A program made the position numbers and the translations under genes. Below are positions 18,317-30,592 of a DNA stretch of 64,000 bases, one piece after another. Where the stretch lies: NCBI GenBank assembly GCA_019752115.1, contig JAIEMN010000023.1, positions 62,001-126,000 of the forward strand, read 5' to 3'. The notes under the pieces are model-generated. The model searched no databases. It saw only the letters and a program-made list of their open reading frames with translations, and was not told the origin of the DNA. Position 1 is the stretch's first letter; each line of letters opens with the position of its first letter. The DNA is from Gemmatimonadaceae bacterium (GTDB taxonomy: Bacteria > Gemmatimonadota > Gemmatimonadetes > Gemmatimonadales > Gemmatimonadaceae).

Positions 18317-19561
18317 GTGAACATCCTCGTCCTCAACGCCGGTTCGGCGACGCTCAAGTTTCAGGTCGTGGTCACCGACAGCGACCGCATCGCGCAGGAC
18401 TGCGACGAAAAGCTCGTGCGCGGGCAGATCGAGCGGATTGGCGGGGAGTCGGTCATCACGCTGCGCAACGCCGACGGCACGGTGCGCAAACGCACGGCGA
18501 CGTTGCGTGACCTGCGGACGGCGGTGGATTGGCTCGTGGGCTTTGTCACCTCGCCGGAGGCGGGGACGGGTCTCACCAGCCGCGGCGACCTGCACGCCGT
18601 GGGACATCGCGTGGTGCACGGCGCCGAGCGCTTTCGGTCGAGCGTGCTGATCGACGACGCCGTGATGCACGGCATCGAAGACACCATCGAACTCGCGCCG
18701 CTGCACAACCCGCACAACCTGCGCGGCATCGAGGCGGTGCGGGCGGCGCTTGGCACGGGCGTGCCGCAGGTCGCGGTGTTCGACACGGCGTTCCATCACA
18801 CGCTCCCCGAGCACGCGTTTCTCTACGCCATTCCCTACCCGCTCTACCGCCGGCATCAGGTGCGCCGGTACGGCTTCCACGGCACGTCGCATCGCTCGAT
18901 TGCCTATCGCTTCCGCAAGCTCACCGGCCGCTCGCGTGAGGCGGTGAACATCGTCACGCTGCACCTCGGCAACGGTTGTTCGGCGTGTGCGATCAAGGGG
19001 GGCGAGTCGATCGACACCAGCATGGGCTTCACGCCACTCGAAGGGCTGGTGATGGGCACGCGCGCCGGCGATATCGACGCCGCGCTCCTCGACTATATCG
19101 CCGCCAAGGAAGGGCTGAGCCTGCCGCAGGTGGAAGCCCTGCTCAACAACCAGTCGGGGCTGCTTGGGCTCTCCGGGCTCACCAACGACATGCGCGACCT
19201 GCTGGCGGAAGCGCACGAGCACGACGATCGGCGCGCCCGCCTCGCGATCGAGATCTTCTGCTACCGCGCGCGGAAATACATCGGGGCGTACCTGGCCGCG
19301 ATGGGCGGCGCCGATGCGGTGGTCTTTGCCGGCGGCGTGGGCGAGAACTCGGCGGAGATCCGGGCGCGGATCTGCGACGGGCTTGCGTGGGCCGGGCTTG
19401 AGCTGGATGTTGGCGCCAATGCCGCGTTGGTCGGTGGCAAGGAGGGGCGCTTCTCCACGACGGGCTCGCGGCTCGAGGCGTGGGTGGTGCCCACCGACGA
19501 GGAATTGCTGATTGCCCGGGACACGTACCGCGTGGTGGCGGGGATTCCGCTGCCGATGTGA
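18317..19561 (+). CDS. ackA: Acetate kinase
   Basis: The enzyme interconverts acetate plus ATP with acetyl phosphate plus ADP. The 414 residues contain the ASKHA-fold signatures [13 protein letters not shown] at the N-terminus (the usual Ser is Ala here: GSATLKF rather than GSSSLKF), [32 protein letters not shown] and [13 protein letters not shown] at 18317 is chosen because the conserved [11 protein letters not shown] start follows directly. No phosphotransacetylase gene is adjacent. It follows the small membrane protein gene by 16 bp. Confidence 0.95.
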   Translation: MNILVLNAGSATLKFQVVVTDSDRIAQDCDEKLVRGQIERIGGESVITLRNADGTVRKRTATLRDLRTAVDWLVGFVTSPEAGTGLTSRGDLHAVGHRVVHGAERFRSSVLIDDAVMHGIEDTIELAPLHNPHNLRGIEAVRAALGTGVPQVAVFDTAFHHTLPEHAFLYAIPYPLYRRHQVRRYGFHGTSHRSIAYRFRKLTGRSREAVNIVTLHLGNGCSACAIKGGESIDTSMGFTPLEGLVMGTRAGDIDAALLDYIAAKEGLSLPQVEALLNNQSGLLGLSGLTNDMRDLLAEAHEHDDRRARLAIEIFCYRARKYIGAYLAAMGGADAVVFAGGVGENSAEIRARICDGLAWAGLELDVGANAALVGGKEGRFSTTGSRLEAWVVPTDEELLIARDTYRVVAGIPLPM

Positions 19562-19610
19562 CGAAGCGGCGCGCGCAACGACACGACGTGTCGTCGCCGG
19601 GTTGCGCTCG

Positions 19611-20564
19611 ATGCTCGCGCTCGCGATCGCGCTGTGGGCTGCGCCGATGTTCGCCCAGCGGACACCGGCGGGATTCGGTCGCATCGCCGGCGTCGTCGTG
19701 GACACCACCGGCAACCCCATGGCGAACGCGACGGTCCTCCTGCTCGGCGAACGTCGTCAGGTGCGGACCCGCGACGACGGCACGTTCCTCCTCGATAGCG
19801 TCAAGACGGGCGCCGTCCGCATCACGGCCCGCGCGATCGGCTACGTCTCCGTTGGTATCGATCTCTTCGTGCGCGCCGATTCCACGTCTTCGACACGCCT
19901 CGAATTGCTGCAGTTCGCCGTGGTCCTTCCGGCGATGACCAGCGTGGCCAGCGAGCTCGGCCTGTCCGGCATCGTGGGAGACACCACGTATCGCGCCATT
20001 CTCGGCGCCAAGGTGCAAGTGCTGGGCACCGGATTGGTGGCGTTCACCGATTCGCTCGGGCAGTTTCGCTTGCCGCTGAAGCCCGGCAGCTACATGGTGC
20101 GCATCGAGGCGAAGGGATTCCGCGGACAGGCCGTGGGCGTCAGCATCGCGCCCGACGCGGGTCGCAAGATCACCGCGCTGCTCCCGGAGATGCGCCGCAT
20201 GGACGCGATCGAGATCATGCGTCAGTGGAATCTTGGCAACCTCCATGAGCGCCTGCTCGTGGCCAGCGCCGTGTACAACAAGGTGTTCACGCGCGACGAT
20301 CTTCGCCGCCTGGGCATCGACGATCCGGTGCGCATTCTCGCGCAGCTGACGGCTCAACCGCTCGATCCGGACGTCTGTGTGAAGATCAACGGCGGTCCGG
20401 CCTGGGCGCCGCTCTGGAGCATTCCGATCGATGACATCGAGTTTCTGGAGGCGAACATCGCCCGCCCGGCGCGCAACACGCGCACGTCGCTCAACGGTAT
20501 GACGCCGCGTGGAAACGGGGGCAGTGGCATGACCTGCCCCTATATCGCCTGGCTGCGGCAGTAA
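19611..20564 (+). CDS. Exported protein with two carboxypeptidase-regulatory-like domains
   Basis: The 317-residue protein begins with a signal peptide (MLALAIALWAAPMFAQ) followed by two CarboxypepD_reg/SusC-N-type beta-sandwich modules, at about 23-90 (IAGVVVDTTGNPMANATVLL) and about 118-185 (GDTTYRAILGAKVQVLGTG). Such modules anchor or fold extracellular proteins and often precede TonB-dependent receptors. The last 120 residues (MRRMDAIEIMRQWN onward) are not recognised and contain two Cys. The ATG at 19611 is chosen because it opens the signal peptide. The protein is probably periplasmic or on the outer membrane; its function is unknown. Confidence 0.7.
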   Translation: MLALAIALWAAPMFAQRTPAGFGRIAGVVVDTTGNPMANATVLLLGERRQVRTRDDGTFLLDSVKTGAVRITARAIGYVSVGIDLFVRADSTSSTRLELLQFAVVLPAMTSVASELGLSGIVGDTTYRAILGAKVQVLGTGLVAFTDSLGQFRLPLKPGSYMVRIEAKGFRGQAVGVSIAPDAGRKITALLPEMRRMDAIEIMRQWNLGNLHERLLVASAVYNKVFTRDDLRRLGIDDPVRILAQLTAQPLDPDVCVKINGGPAWAPLWSIPIDDIEFLEANIARPARNTRTSLNGMTPRGNGGSGMTCPYIAWLRQ

Positions 20565-20826
20565 GCGCGCCGACGCCGCGCGGTCGTTGTCCGGCGAACC
20601 CCTACTTGTTTTTCCCACCGGGTCTGCCGATACTCAAGTGTGCGCGGCGATTTCCCCCGATTTGACGGGCCGCGTGCTCAACGCCAACGGCGTTGAACAT
20701 CCGTCTAAGTCGTGGTCCGACGGCCCGCGACGACACAATCGACGCGGGCCGTTGGCGTTTCCGGCCCCCGCGTCGGCGTGATGGGGGAAGCCGCTGTGCA
20801 CAACTGAAGATCGACCCCCTGACGGG
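20565..20826 (+). promoter_or_regulatory. Leader upstream of the riboswitch, with two hairpins
   Basis: This is a non-coding stretch. A 7-bp stem, CAACGCC/GGCGTTG with an AAC loop (20679-20695), and a 9-bp stem, ACGGCCCGC/GCGGGCCGT (20720-20728 with 20744-20752), are visible. The second is followed by TGGCGTTT and may terminate the upstream gene. TTGTTT and GATACT spaced by 17 bp around 20610-20640 could be promoter boxes, but I place little weight on them. No open frame here looks coding. Confidence 0.4.
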
Positions 20827-20876
20827 TCCGTGGTGATTTGCCGCCGATTGCCGCCACGTTAAACAAAGAGCTAAAC
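20827..20876 (+). ncRNA. SAM-II riboswitch
   Basis: The segment matches the S-adenosylmethionine-II aptamer as I know it. CGTGG (20829-20833) pairs with CCACG (20854-20858), and GTGATTTG follows the 5' arm. The 3' strand reads CGTTAAACAAAGAGCTAAACC, whose GAGCTAAA tail closes the H-type pseudoknot with loop 1. Binding of SAM in this class usually sequesters the ribosome binding site and lowers expression. It lies 80 bp upstream of metY, whose product and downstream fusion act in the methionine branch, so the context fits feedback control. Confidence 0.85.
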
Positions 20877-20880
20877 CGCG

Positions 20881-20909
20881 AGCGCCCGGCGGCCTTGTCG
20901 CTGGGCGCT
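20881..20909 (+). promoter_or_regulatory. Hairpin between the SAM-II aptamer and metY
   Basis: AGCGCCC (20881-20887) pairs with GGGCGCT (20903-20909) and is followed by TCGTTGTTG. It starts 4 bp after the aptamer and could be part of the expression platform. The metY Shine-Dalgarno (GGAG near 20944) lies further downstream. Confidence 0.4.
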
Positions 20910-20919
20910 TCGTTGTTGA

Positions 20920-24470
<3,551 letters not shown>

Positions 24471-24477
24471 CGGCCGT

Positions 24478-25650
24478 CTAGCGCCCCGTCCCGATTCCGC
24501 GCGCCCGGAGCAGCAGCCGCACCGAGTCCACCGGCAGCGGCGCGACCCGCTGTGTGCGCGTGCTGACCGGCGTGGCCATGAGCAGGGCGTTGTAGAGTGA
24601 CTCCTCGGTGGCTTCGGTCACCGCCTGAAAGAGCGCCGACATCGCCTCGTTGCCCAGCTCGTCGTTCGTATTGAGCGTGGCGTCGGGATTCCGGCGCACG
24701 CGGGCGTTGGTGCTGAAGGCGAGCACGTAGTCGCCGGACCCATTCGAGGCGCTGGAGCCGGTGCGCGCGAGCCCCATCACCGCGCGCGCCGCCACGCGTT
24801 CGAGGTTGCGCGAGAGGAGCGGCGCGTCGGTGGCGATGACGATCATGCACGAGCCGTCGCCGCGTTCGGCGTTGGGATCACCGGGCGGGCGACGGGCACC
24901 GGTGGCCGGCTCCACGTCGCGCTGGAAGCTGTAGCGCCCCAGCAGCTGGCCAATGGGCACGCCGGCCATCTGCAGGACGCCGCCATAGTTGCCCTGCACC
25001 AGGACGCCCACGGTGTAGCCACCGAGCGACGCCGGCAGGCGGCGGGAGCTCGTCCCGATGCCGCCCTTCCAGCCAAACATGATGGTGCCATGCGCGGCCC
25101 CGACACTCCCCTCAGCCACCGCGCCCGTGTCCGCGGCGGCGAGCGCCTGCTGCACCGCAGCGGCGATGCCGGGCCGGGCCCGCGTGGCGTTCAGCCCGCC
25201 ATCGTTGGTCTCGCCAACCACCGGGTTGATCGAACGGACCTGGGCGTTCTCCGGCCGGGCGAGCATCCACTGCGCGAGCGCATCGCCCGCCTGCCAGATG
25301 CACAGCGTGCACGTGAGCAGAATGGGGGTTTCGATTTCCCCCAGTTCGCGGAGCTGCGTGACGCCCAGCAGCTTGCCGAACCCGTTGCCCACGTGGAGCG
25401 CCGCCGGGACACGGTCGCGGAAGAGGTCCCCGCCATGAGGAATGATCGCGGTGACCCCGGTGCGGATGGAGTCACCCATCGAGACGGTCGCGTGCCCGAC
25501 GCGCACCCCGGCGACATCCGTAATGGCGTTCTTGGGGCCGGGCACGAAGATCCCAGGGGCGAGGCCGAGGGTACGGGCGCGGACCTGAGCCGGCAACGCG
25601 GCCGGAAGGGCCAGCGGCGAGAGGAGGAGGAGCACGAGGAGGAGGCGCAT
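24478..25650 (-). CDS. P1-family (DmpA/BapA-like) aminopeptidase
   Basis: The 390-residue protein has a signal peptide (1-22). It then follows the Ntn-hydrolase-related DmpA fold: ITDVAGVRVGHATV, VVGETNDGG, GTIMFGWKGGIGTSSR and the self-cleavage region GDGSCMIVIATDAPL, with the likely catalytic Ser at 267 and a Cys just after it. The family removes N-terminal L-, D- or beta-amino acids from peptides after autoproteolysis into alpha and beta chains. It is probably periplasmic. It converges with metX-hom (7 bp gap) and is divergent from holB. Confidence 0.9.
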   Translation of the reverse strand: MRLLLVLLLLSPLALPAALPAQVRARTLGLAPGIFVPGPKNAITDVAGVRVGHATVSMGDSIRTGVTAIIPHGGDLFRDRVPAALHVGNGFGKLLGVTQLRELGEIETPILLTCTLCIWQAGDALAQWMLARPENAQVRSINPVVGETNDGGLNATRARPGIAAAVQQALAAADTGAVAEGSVGAAHGTIMFGWKGGIGTSSRRLPASLGGYTVGVLVQGNYGGVLQMAGVPIGQLLGRYSFQRDVEPATGARRPPGDPNAERGDGSCMIVIATDAPLLSRNLERVAARAVMGLARTGSSASNGSGDYVLAFSTNARVRRNPDATLNTNDELGNEAMSALFQAVTEATEESLYNALLMATPVSTRTQRVAPLPVDSVRLLLRARGIGTGR

Positions 25651-25688
25651 GCCGCCTAAGATACTGCCCGACGCTTTACATTCCCCGC

Positions 25689-26780
25689 ATGGCGCATCGC
25701 CCTCTCTATGGACATCACGCTCTGCGCGCGCGGCTGACCTCGGCGGCAGCCGACGGGCGCCTGCCGGCGAGTCTGCTCTTTCAGGGGCGGCGTGGCGTGG
25801 GCAAGCAACGGTTTGCGCTGTGGCTCGGGCAGTATCTCCTCTGTGAGCGCGCGGTCGCCGAACACCTGCCCGAACCGTGCGGGGCCTGCCAGCACTGCCG
25901 GTACGCCGAACGCGGGATGCATCCCGACCTGCACTGGTTCTTTCCGCGCCCGCGGCTCAAGGACGGTGACGCCAGCGCTGACGAGGTGAAGGGCGATCTT
26001 GGCGAAGCCATCACCGAACGCATGGAAGCGGAGGGGCTGTGGGCGCCGCCCCCCGGGACCGAGGGGCTCTACGTCGCGACCGTGCGGGCGCTGGTGCACC
26101 TCGCGTCGCTCCGGCCGGCGATGGCCAAGCGGGCGGTATTCGTGGTTGGCGACGCCGAGCGGATGGTGAGCCAGGAAGGCGCCGATCAGGCGGCCAATGC
26201 CTTTCTCAAGCTGCTCGAGGAGCCACCTCCGGGGACGACGCTGATCCTGACCACGAGCGAACCGGGCGCCCTGCTCCCGACGATCAAGTCGCGGGTGGTG
26301 TCGGTGCGGGTGCCGCCGCTGGGGCGGGCGGATATGGAGGCATTCCTCGCCGATGCGGTGGTGGCGCGGAAGCTCGCGCGCGTCCCCGCCGAGGAAGCCC
26401 TGGCCCGCGCGAACGGCGCCCCGGGCGAGCTGTTTGCCGGCGAGTCGATGTCCGCCGCGTTTGCCGCGGCGCGCAAACTGCTCGAAGCCGCCCTCGCCCC
26501 GTCGACCCCCGATGGCACCGTGGAGCGCGTGAAGGCGGCGGCCCGACAGGGCGTGGCCGGCGCGCGCGGCTCCTTCAGCGATACACTTGATGCCCTCACG
26601 CATCTGCTGCACGCGCGCACCACGCAGTTGGTGCATGCGGGTCGTGAGGCGGATGCGCGTCGCACCGCGGCGGCGCTCATTCATATCGAGACCGCCAAAG
26701 CCAAGGCGCAAGGCAACGTGAGCCCGCAACTCCTCAGCGCCCATCTGCTCACGACGCTGCATCGCACCCTGCATCCCTGA
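25689..26780 (+). CDS. holB: DNA polymerase III delta' subunit
   Basis: The 363-residue AAA+ clamp-loader subunit has QGRRGVGKQRFA as its Walker A-like segment (about 32-43), a zinc-type CGACQHC (about 65-71), NAFLKLLEEPP (about 175-185) and TIKSRVVSVRVPPL near the sensor region. The delta' subunit is the stator of the clamp loader. The FLKLLEEPP block and the zinc module are the most diagnostic features. A longer than usual insertion (about 85-130, rich in charged residues) follows the zinc module. moaC starts 6 bp downstream. Confidence 0.9.
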   Translation: MAHRPLYGHHALRARLTSAAADGRLPASLLFQGRRGVGKQRFALWLGQYLLCERAVAEHLPEPCGACQHCRYAERGMHPDLHWFFPRPRLKDGDASADEVKGDLGEAITERMEAEGLWAPPPGTEGLYVATVRALVHLASLRPAMAKRAVFVVGDAERMVSQEGADQAANAFLKLLEEPPPGTTLILTTSEPGALLPTIKSRVVSVRVPPLGRADMEAFLADAVVARKLARVPAEEALARANGAPGELFAGESMSAAFAAARKLLEAALAPSTPDGTVERVKAAARQGVAGARGSFSDTLDALTHLLHARTTQLVHAGREADARRTAAALIHIETAKAKAQGNVSPQLLSAHLLTTLHRTLHP

Positions 26781-26785
26781 CGGAC

Positions 26786-27310
26786 ATGACCGAGCCGCTT
26801 GCCTCGACTCCCGAGCCCGAATCGGGAGTCGCGCGTGACTTTTCTCACATCGATGGCCAGGGAATTTTCCGCATGGTCGACGTCAGCGAGAAGCCGATTT
26901 CCGTACGATCGGCAGTCGCGACGGGGAATATTTCCATGAAGATGGAAACATTCAACGCCATACGGGACAACAGTTTGAAGAAAGGCGATGTCATTCCAGT
27001 CGCCAGACTGGCCGGAATTCAGGCAGCCAAGAAAACGGCTGAGCTCGTTCCGCTGTGCCACCCGCTCCCGTTGTCCGGGGTCGAGGTCACGGTTAGTCTC
27101 GATGAGTCGCTACCTGGTTGTCGGGTAGAGGCATTCGCCAGAACCACCGCCCAAACCGGGGTGGAGATGGAAGCGTTGACCGCGGCGTCTGTGTCGTTGC
27201 TGACGATTTATGACATGGCCAAAGCGGTCGATCGGACGATGGAGATTTCCGGCATCGTGCTGCGCGAAAAGCGCGGCGGCACGACGGGGGATTTCACCCG
27301 GAGTCCTTGA
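26786..27310 (+). CDS. moaC: Cyclic pyranopterin monophosphate synthase
   Basis: MoaC completes the first stage of molybdenum cofactor synthesis, converting the MoaA product to cPMP. The 174 residues contain [10 protein letters not shown], the substrate-binding [16 protein letters not shown] and the catalytic-region [11 protein letters not shown] and third-position GC are clearly lower than in the neighbours for most of the gene (about 26850-27250). The ATG at 26786 follows holB by 6 bp without a clear Shine-Dalgarno. It is one of two molybdenum-cofactor-related genes in the window. Confidence 0.95.
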   Translation: MTEPLASTPEPESGVARDFSHIDGQGIFRMVDVSEKPISVRSAVATGNISMKMETFNAIRDNSLKKGDVIPVARLAGIQAAKKTAELVPLCHPLPLSGVEVTVSLDESLPGCRVEAFARTTAQTGVEMEALTAASVSLLTIYDMAKAVDRTMEISGIVLREKRGGTTGDFTRSP

Positions 27311-27334
27311 CTGACCTGCAGTAAGCGAGGGCCC

Positions 27335-28156
27335 ATGTACGACCCAAGCGATCGAAGTGATAGAGTACCCAGCCGCGATGCGGTGGCTCGCCGGAAGCGG
27401 ATGCATCGCCGCCATGCGCGCCGTCGGCTGTCGCGGGTCGCGGTAACCGCCGCGATTGTTTTTGCCGCCGCGTCGCTGGTGCGCCCCGACCGGGTCGCCA
27501 CGACGGGGATCATGAGCGACACCACGACCACCACGGCGCCAAGCCGCTGGCTCGGTCGCCCCCTGGCCCGCCAGTCCGCCACGCCGCTGGCCGTGCAGCC
27601 GATCTGGAAGCCGGCCGGGGAAGTGCTCCGCCGCAAGACCGTGGCCCCGAACGGCATCGCCGCCATCGGCTTCAGCGAGTCACACGACACGGTCCATCGT
27701 GAGTCGCTCTCCCGCTGGCACCGCATCTATACGTTCAGCACGCAGTATCGCATCAAGGCCGACCTGGCCCGCCGCATCTACGATGCGTCGGTCACCGCCG
27801 GCATCGAACCGGAGCTGGGCTTCCGCCTCGTCCGGGTCGAGAGTGTCTTCAACCCGCGTGCCCAGAGCCCGGTGGGCGCCGTGGGGCTCACCCAGCTCAT
27901 GCTCGGCACCGCCCGCGAGTTCGAGCCCGGCGTGACCCGCGAGCAGCTGATGGACCCGGATGTGAACCTGCGGATCGGCTTCAAGTACCTGCGGACGCTG
28001 ATCCGGGAGTACAAGGGCGACCTCAAGCTCGCCCTGCTGGTCTACAACCGCGGCCCCGCCGCGGTGCAGAGCGCCCTCAGCATGGGGGTCAGCCCGGCCA
28101 ACGGGTACGAAAGCCTGATGCTCCGCGGCTATCGCGGCCGGGGCACGCTGGACTGA
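27335..28156 (+). CDS. Lytic transglycosylase (SLT type)
   Basis: The 273-residue protein has a basic N-terminus and one membrane segment (about 35-50). A C-terminal goose-lysozyme-like SLT domain follows, with the catalytic Glu169 in RVESVFNPRAQSPVG, then GLTQLM and LALLVYNRGP. It would cleave peptidoglycan to 1,6-anhydro-MurNAc products in the periplasm, anchored in the membrane. The ATG at 27335 lies 24 bp after moaC. It converges with a second transglycosylase across a shared terminator. Confidence 0.88.
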   Translation: MYDPSDRSDRVPSRDAVARRKRMHRRHARRRLSRVAVTAAIVFAAASLVRPDRVATTGIMSDTTTTTAPSRWLGRPLARQSATPLAVQPIWKPAGEVLRRKTVAPNGIAAIGFSESHDTVHRESLSRWHRIYTFSTQYRIKADLARRIYDASVTAGIEPELGFRLVRVESVFNPRAQSPVGAVGLTQLMLGTAREFEPGVTREQLMDPDVNLRIGFKYLRTLIREYKGDLKLALLVYNRGPAAVQSALSMGVSPANGYESLMLRGYRGRGTLD

Positions 28157-28184
28157 GCGCCAATCACAATTCTGCGCTGTAAAC

Positions 28185-28216
28185 AAAAGCGGTGAGCCAG
28201 TGGCTCACCGCTTTTT
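28185..28216. terminator. Bidirectional terminator between two convergent transglycosylase genes
   Basis: AAAAGCGGTGAGCC pairs with GGCTCACCGCTTTT around a short loop, with an A-run on the left and a T-run on the right, so it can act on both strands. The minus-strand transglycosylase stop codon (28205-28207) lies inside the right arm. Confidence 0.95.
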
Positions 28217-29872
28217 CTTGGTCGGCGCTTTCTTCGAGGTCGCCTTGGATTTGGACGTCGAATTGGCTTTAGACTTGGACGTCGCCGACCTCGATGATGA
28301 CTTCGCGCCAGACTTCGAACTCTTTTTCTTGGAAGCACTTGCCTTAGCTGACTTCGTGTTCATTGTGACCTTGCTGGCGGGCCGCTTGCCGCTGCGAATT
28401 ACCAGCGTCTGACCGGCCAGCACACGGCTCCCCTTGAGGCCATTGAGCGACCGGAGCCGCGCCTCCGTCAGCCCATACTTTCGGGCAATGCTCCCCAGAC
28501 TCTCGCCCCGGCGTACCACGTGCACCCCGCGCGCCGAGAGCGATGCGCCGCCATTCGGACCATATCGCTCGATCGACGGATCGGGGAGTTCACGGGCCAG
28601 CGCGATCGACTCGCGATTAGGCACCCGCACCGTCTGGCCGGCGACCAGCCGCCCCTTCTTCGTGGTCTTGAGCGCGGGGTTGTACCACCGGAGTTGCTTG
28701 AGCGTGACGCCATGACGCTCCGCGAAGCCCGCGGCGGTAGTCGTGCTGCCGGCCACTTCGACGGTCTCCCAGCCGCGCAGGCTTCGCGCGTCGGCGGCGG
28801 TCATCGCCGTCTGTACCGCCTCGGCGTGACCGGTGGGCACCCGCAGCCAGACGCGGCCCTCGGGGGGCGTCACCCCGCGCAGGATCGCCGGGTTGAGCTC
28901 CTTGAGATCGCTCCCCGCCAGCCCGGATGCCGCCGCCAGCGCCTGAAGCGACGTCCCCGGCGCGACCTCGACCGAGTCGTAGGCATATAGCGGCAAGGAA
29001 TCGAGCTGGATCCCGTACTTGCCCGGCATCTTGGCCACGAGGGCGGCCGCGATGAGCTGCGGGACGTAGTTCTTGGTTTCGGCACGCAGATAGTCCTGCT
29101 CGGCCAGGGCGAAGAACCGGTCCTCTCCCTCCTTCCCCTCCAGCTCGTCGGCGAAGCGGGTCAGCCCGCGGGAGACCCGCCCCGGGCCGCCGTTGTATGC
29201 CGCCGCGGCGAGGTAGTACGAACCGAACTGCTTCTGCAGGAACCCGATGAAACGGATGGCGCCGTCGGTGGCGCGAGCCGGATCGCGGCGCTCGTCCATC
29301 CACCAGTCCACCCGGAGCCCGACGTCGCGCGCGGTGCTGCTCATGAACTGCCACATCCCGACCGCCGCGGCGCGGGAGTAGGCGTGCGGATCGTAGCCGC
29401 TTTCAATGAGCGCCAGATAGGTGAGGTCCTCCGGCATCCCGCTCGCGCGCAGCTTGGCGCGGATCATGGGCTCGTACCGCGTCCCACGCGACAGGCGCTG
29501 TACGAAGCGTTCGCGCGCCCGGTTGGTGAACAGGTCGACGTAGTACTCCACCCGATCATGCGTCTCGTAGGAGCGCACATCGAGGTCCCAGACCGGCTCC
29601 TCGGGGTTCATGGAATCGGCGACCGCCACCACGGCGGAATCGCCAAAGACGGACACCGCCGTCTTGACCACCTCGTCGCGCGTCGCTGGATCCTGACGCG
29701 GCGCCGATGCAGGCGTGGTGACTGGCTTCGTCGGGGCCGGCGCCGACGACGCCGGTGTTGGGGCTGGCGCCGCGACCGGCGTGGGGTGCGAGCGGCAGGC
29801 CGATACGATCGCGACGACCGCCGTCAGCAGCGAAGCGCGAGGCACGCGCACGGGAGGCAGGGTGAAGCGCAC
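28205..29872 (-). CDS. MltD-like lytic transglycosylase with LysM repeats
   Basis: The 555-residue protein begins with a lipobox-like VAIVSAC (Cys26) and a Pro/Ala-rich spacer. An SLT domain follows (Glu157 in ALIESGYDPHAYSR, then GMWQFM and AAAYNGGPGR). Three LysM-like modules lie at about 302-334, 372-410 and 456-500. The last 55 residues are almost all Lys, Ser, Ala and Thr, an unusual highly basic tail. It would cut peptidoglycan from the outer membrane, with LysM binding glycan. Its stop codon is inside the shared terminator. Confidence 0.9.
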   Translation of the reverse strand: MRFTLPPVRVPRASLLTAVVAIVSACRSHPTPVAAPAPTPASSAPAPTKPVTTPASAPRQDPATRDEVVKTAVSVFGDSAVVAVADSMNPEEPVWDLDVRSYETHDRVEYYVDLFTNRARERFVQRLSRGTRYEPMIRAKLRASGMPEDLTYLALIESGYDPHAYSRAAAVGMWQFMSSTARDVGLRVDWWMDERRDPARATDGAIRFIGFLQKQFGSYYLAAAAYNGGPGRVSRGLTRFADELEGKEGEDRFFALAEQDYLRAETKNYVPQLIAAALVAKMPGKYGIQLDSLPLYAYDSVEVAPGTSLQALAAASGLAGSDLKELNPAILRGVTPPEGRVWLRVPTGHAEAVQTAMTAADARSLRGWETVEVAGSTTTAAGFAERHGVTLKQLRWYNPALKTTKKGRLVAGQTVRVPNRESIALARELPDPSIERYGPNGGASLSARGVHVVRRGESLGSIARKYGLTEARLRSLNGLKGSRVLAGQTLVIRSGKRPASKVTMNTKSAKASASKKKSSKSGAKSSSRSATSKSKANSTSKSKATSKKAPTKKKR

Positions 29873-29974
29873 GGGGACAACCTACCGATGCCGTGCGGCG
29901 CGCGCGACCCGAAGTGCAGTGTACATCACGTCGGGTGCATCAGGGTGTGCGCACCGCCGGTGCACCGCGCGTGC

Positions 29975-30457
29975 TCAGTCGCGAACTGGGAGCGGGCCCA
30001 GGAGCGGCGACACCAGCCGATTCACCGCGTGCAGCGACGCGCGAACGGTCGCCTCGATCTCGCTGCCGTCGGCAATGGCGGCGCCCACCACGCGCGTCGC
30101 GGTGCCGTCCTGACGGACCACCGCGGCCACCATCATGACCGTCGTATCGAAGGCGCGCACCGGCTTCACGCCGATCAGGTCGAAGGCGATCGCGCCGTCG
30201 GCGGCCCGGGTGAGCGCTTCAAACGTCGCCAGCGCCGCCAGGCGCAGATCACCGCCGGGGCACGCCGTGCCTTCCTGCCGCCCGACGACCACGTCGTCGC
30301 TGCGCACGTGCGCGAACTCAACCACGACCCGGGAGACCCCTGCCGGCGCCCGTTCGAGACGCGACGCCAACAACCGCAGGCGCGCGCCACCGGTCGGATC
30401 ACCGACCGTGGAGGCGTCGGACGAGAAGTCGCCGAAGTGCGGGGTGGGCAGGATCAT
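29975..30457 (-). CDS. Conserved-looking protein, possible 2-isopropylmalate synthase regulatory-like domain
   Basis: The 160-residue protein has no signal peptide and no membrane segment. The pattern VVGRQEGT, LAALATFEALTRA, then VVGAAIADGSEIEATVRASLHAVNRL resembles the C-terminal dimer/regulatory domain of LeuA-type enzymes (variant strands ending in an alanine-rich helix with a closing NRL), but no catalytic domain is present. The identification is tentative. The ATG at 30457 is the first in-frame start. About 100 bp separate it from the transglycosylase gene and about 135 bp from the response regulator gene; nothing else is seen in those gaps. Confidence 0.6.
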   Translation of the reverse strand: MILPTPHFGDFSSDASTVGDPTGGARLRLLASRLERAPAGVSRVVVEFAHVRSDDVVVGRQEGTACPGGDLRLAALATFEALTRAADGAIAFDLIGVKPVRAFDTTVMMVAAVVRQDGTATRVVGAAIADGSEIEATVRASLHAVNRLVSPLLGPLPVRD

Positions 30458-30592
30458 GCGGGAAGCGCGACCGGAAAGAGGACCCGACAGTGCGGATCAA
30501 CCGCTACACCCCGCGGACGAGCGGTAACACGCGCCGGTCACGGGTTCTGCGCACCAGCGCGTGACGAACCGCACAGTGGCCAGGCCAATCGG

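Noticed and set aside
20605-20640. Promoter TTGTTT with GATACT at 17-bp spacing upstream of the SAM-II element
   Set aside because: Only a loose match, and the host promoter consensus is not known to me; mentioned in the leader entry but not called as a separate feature.
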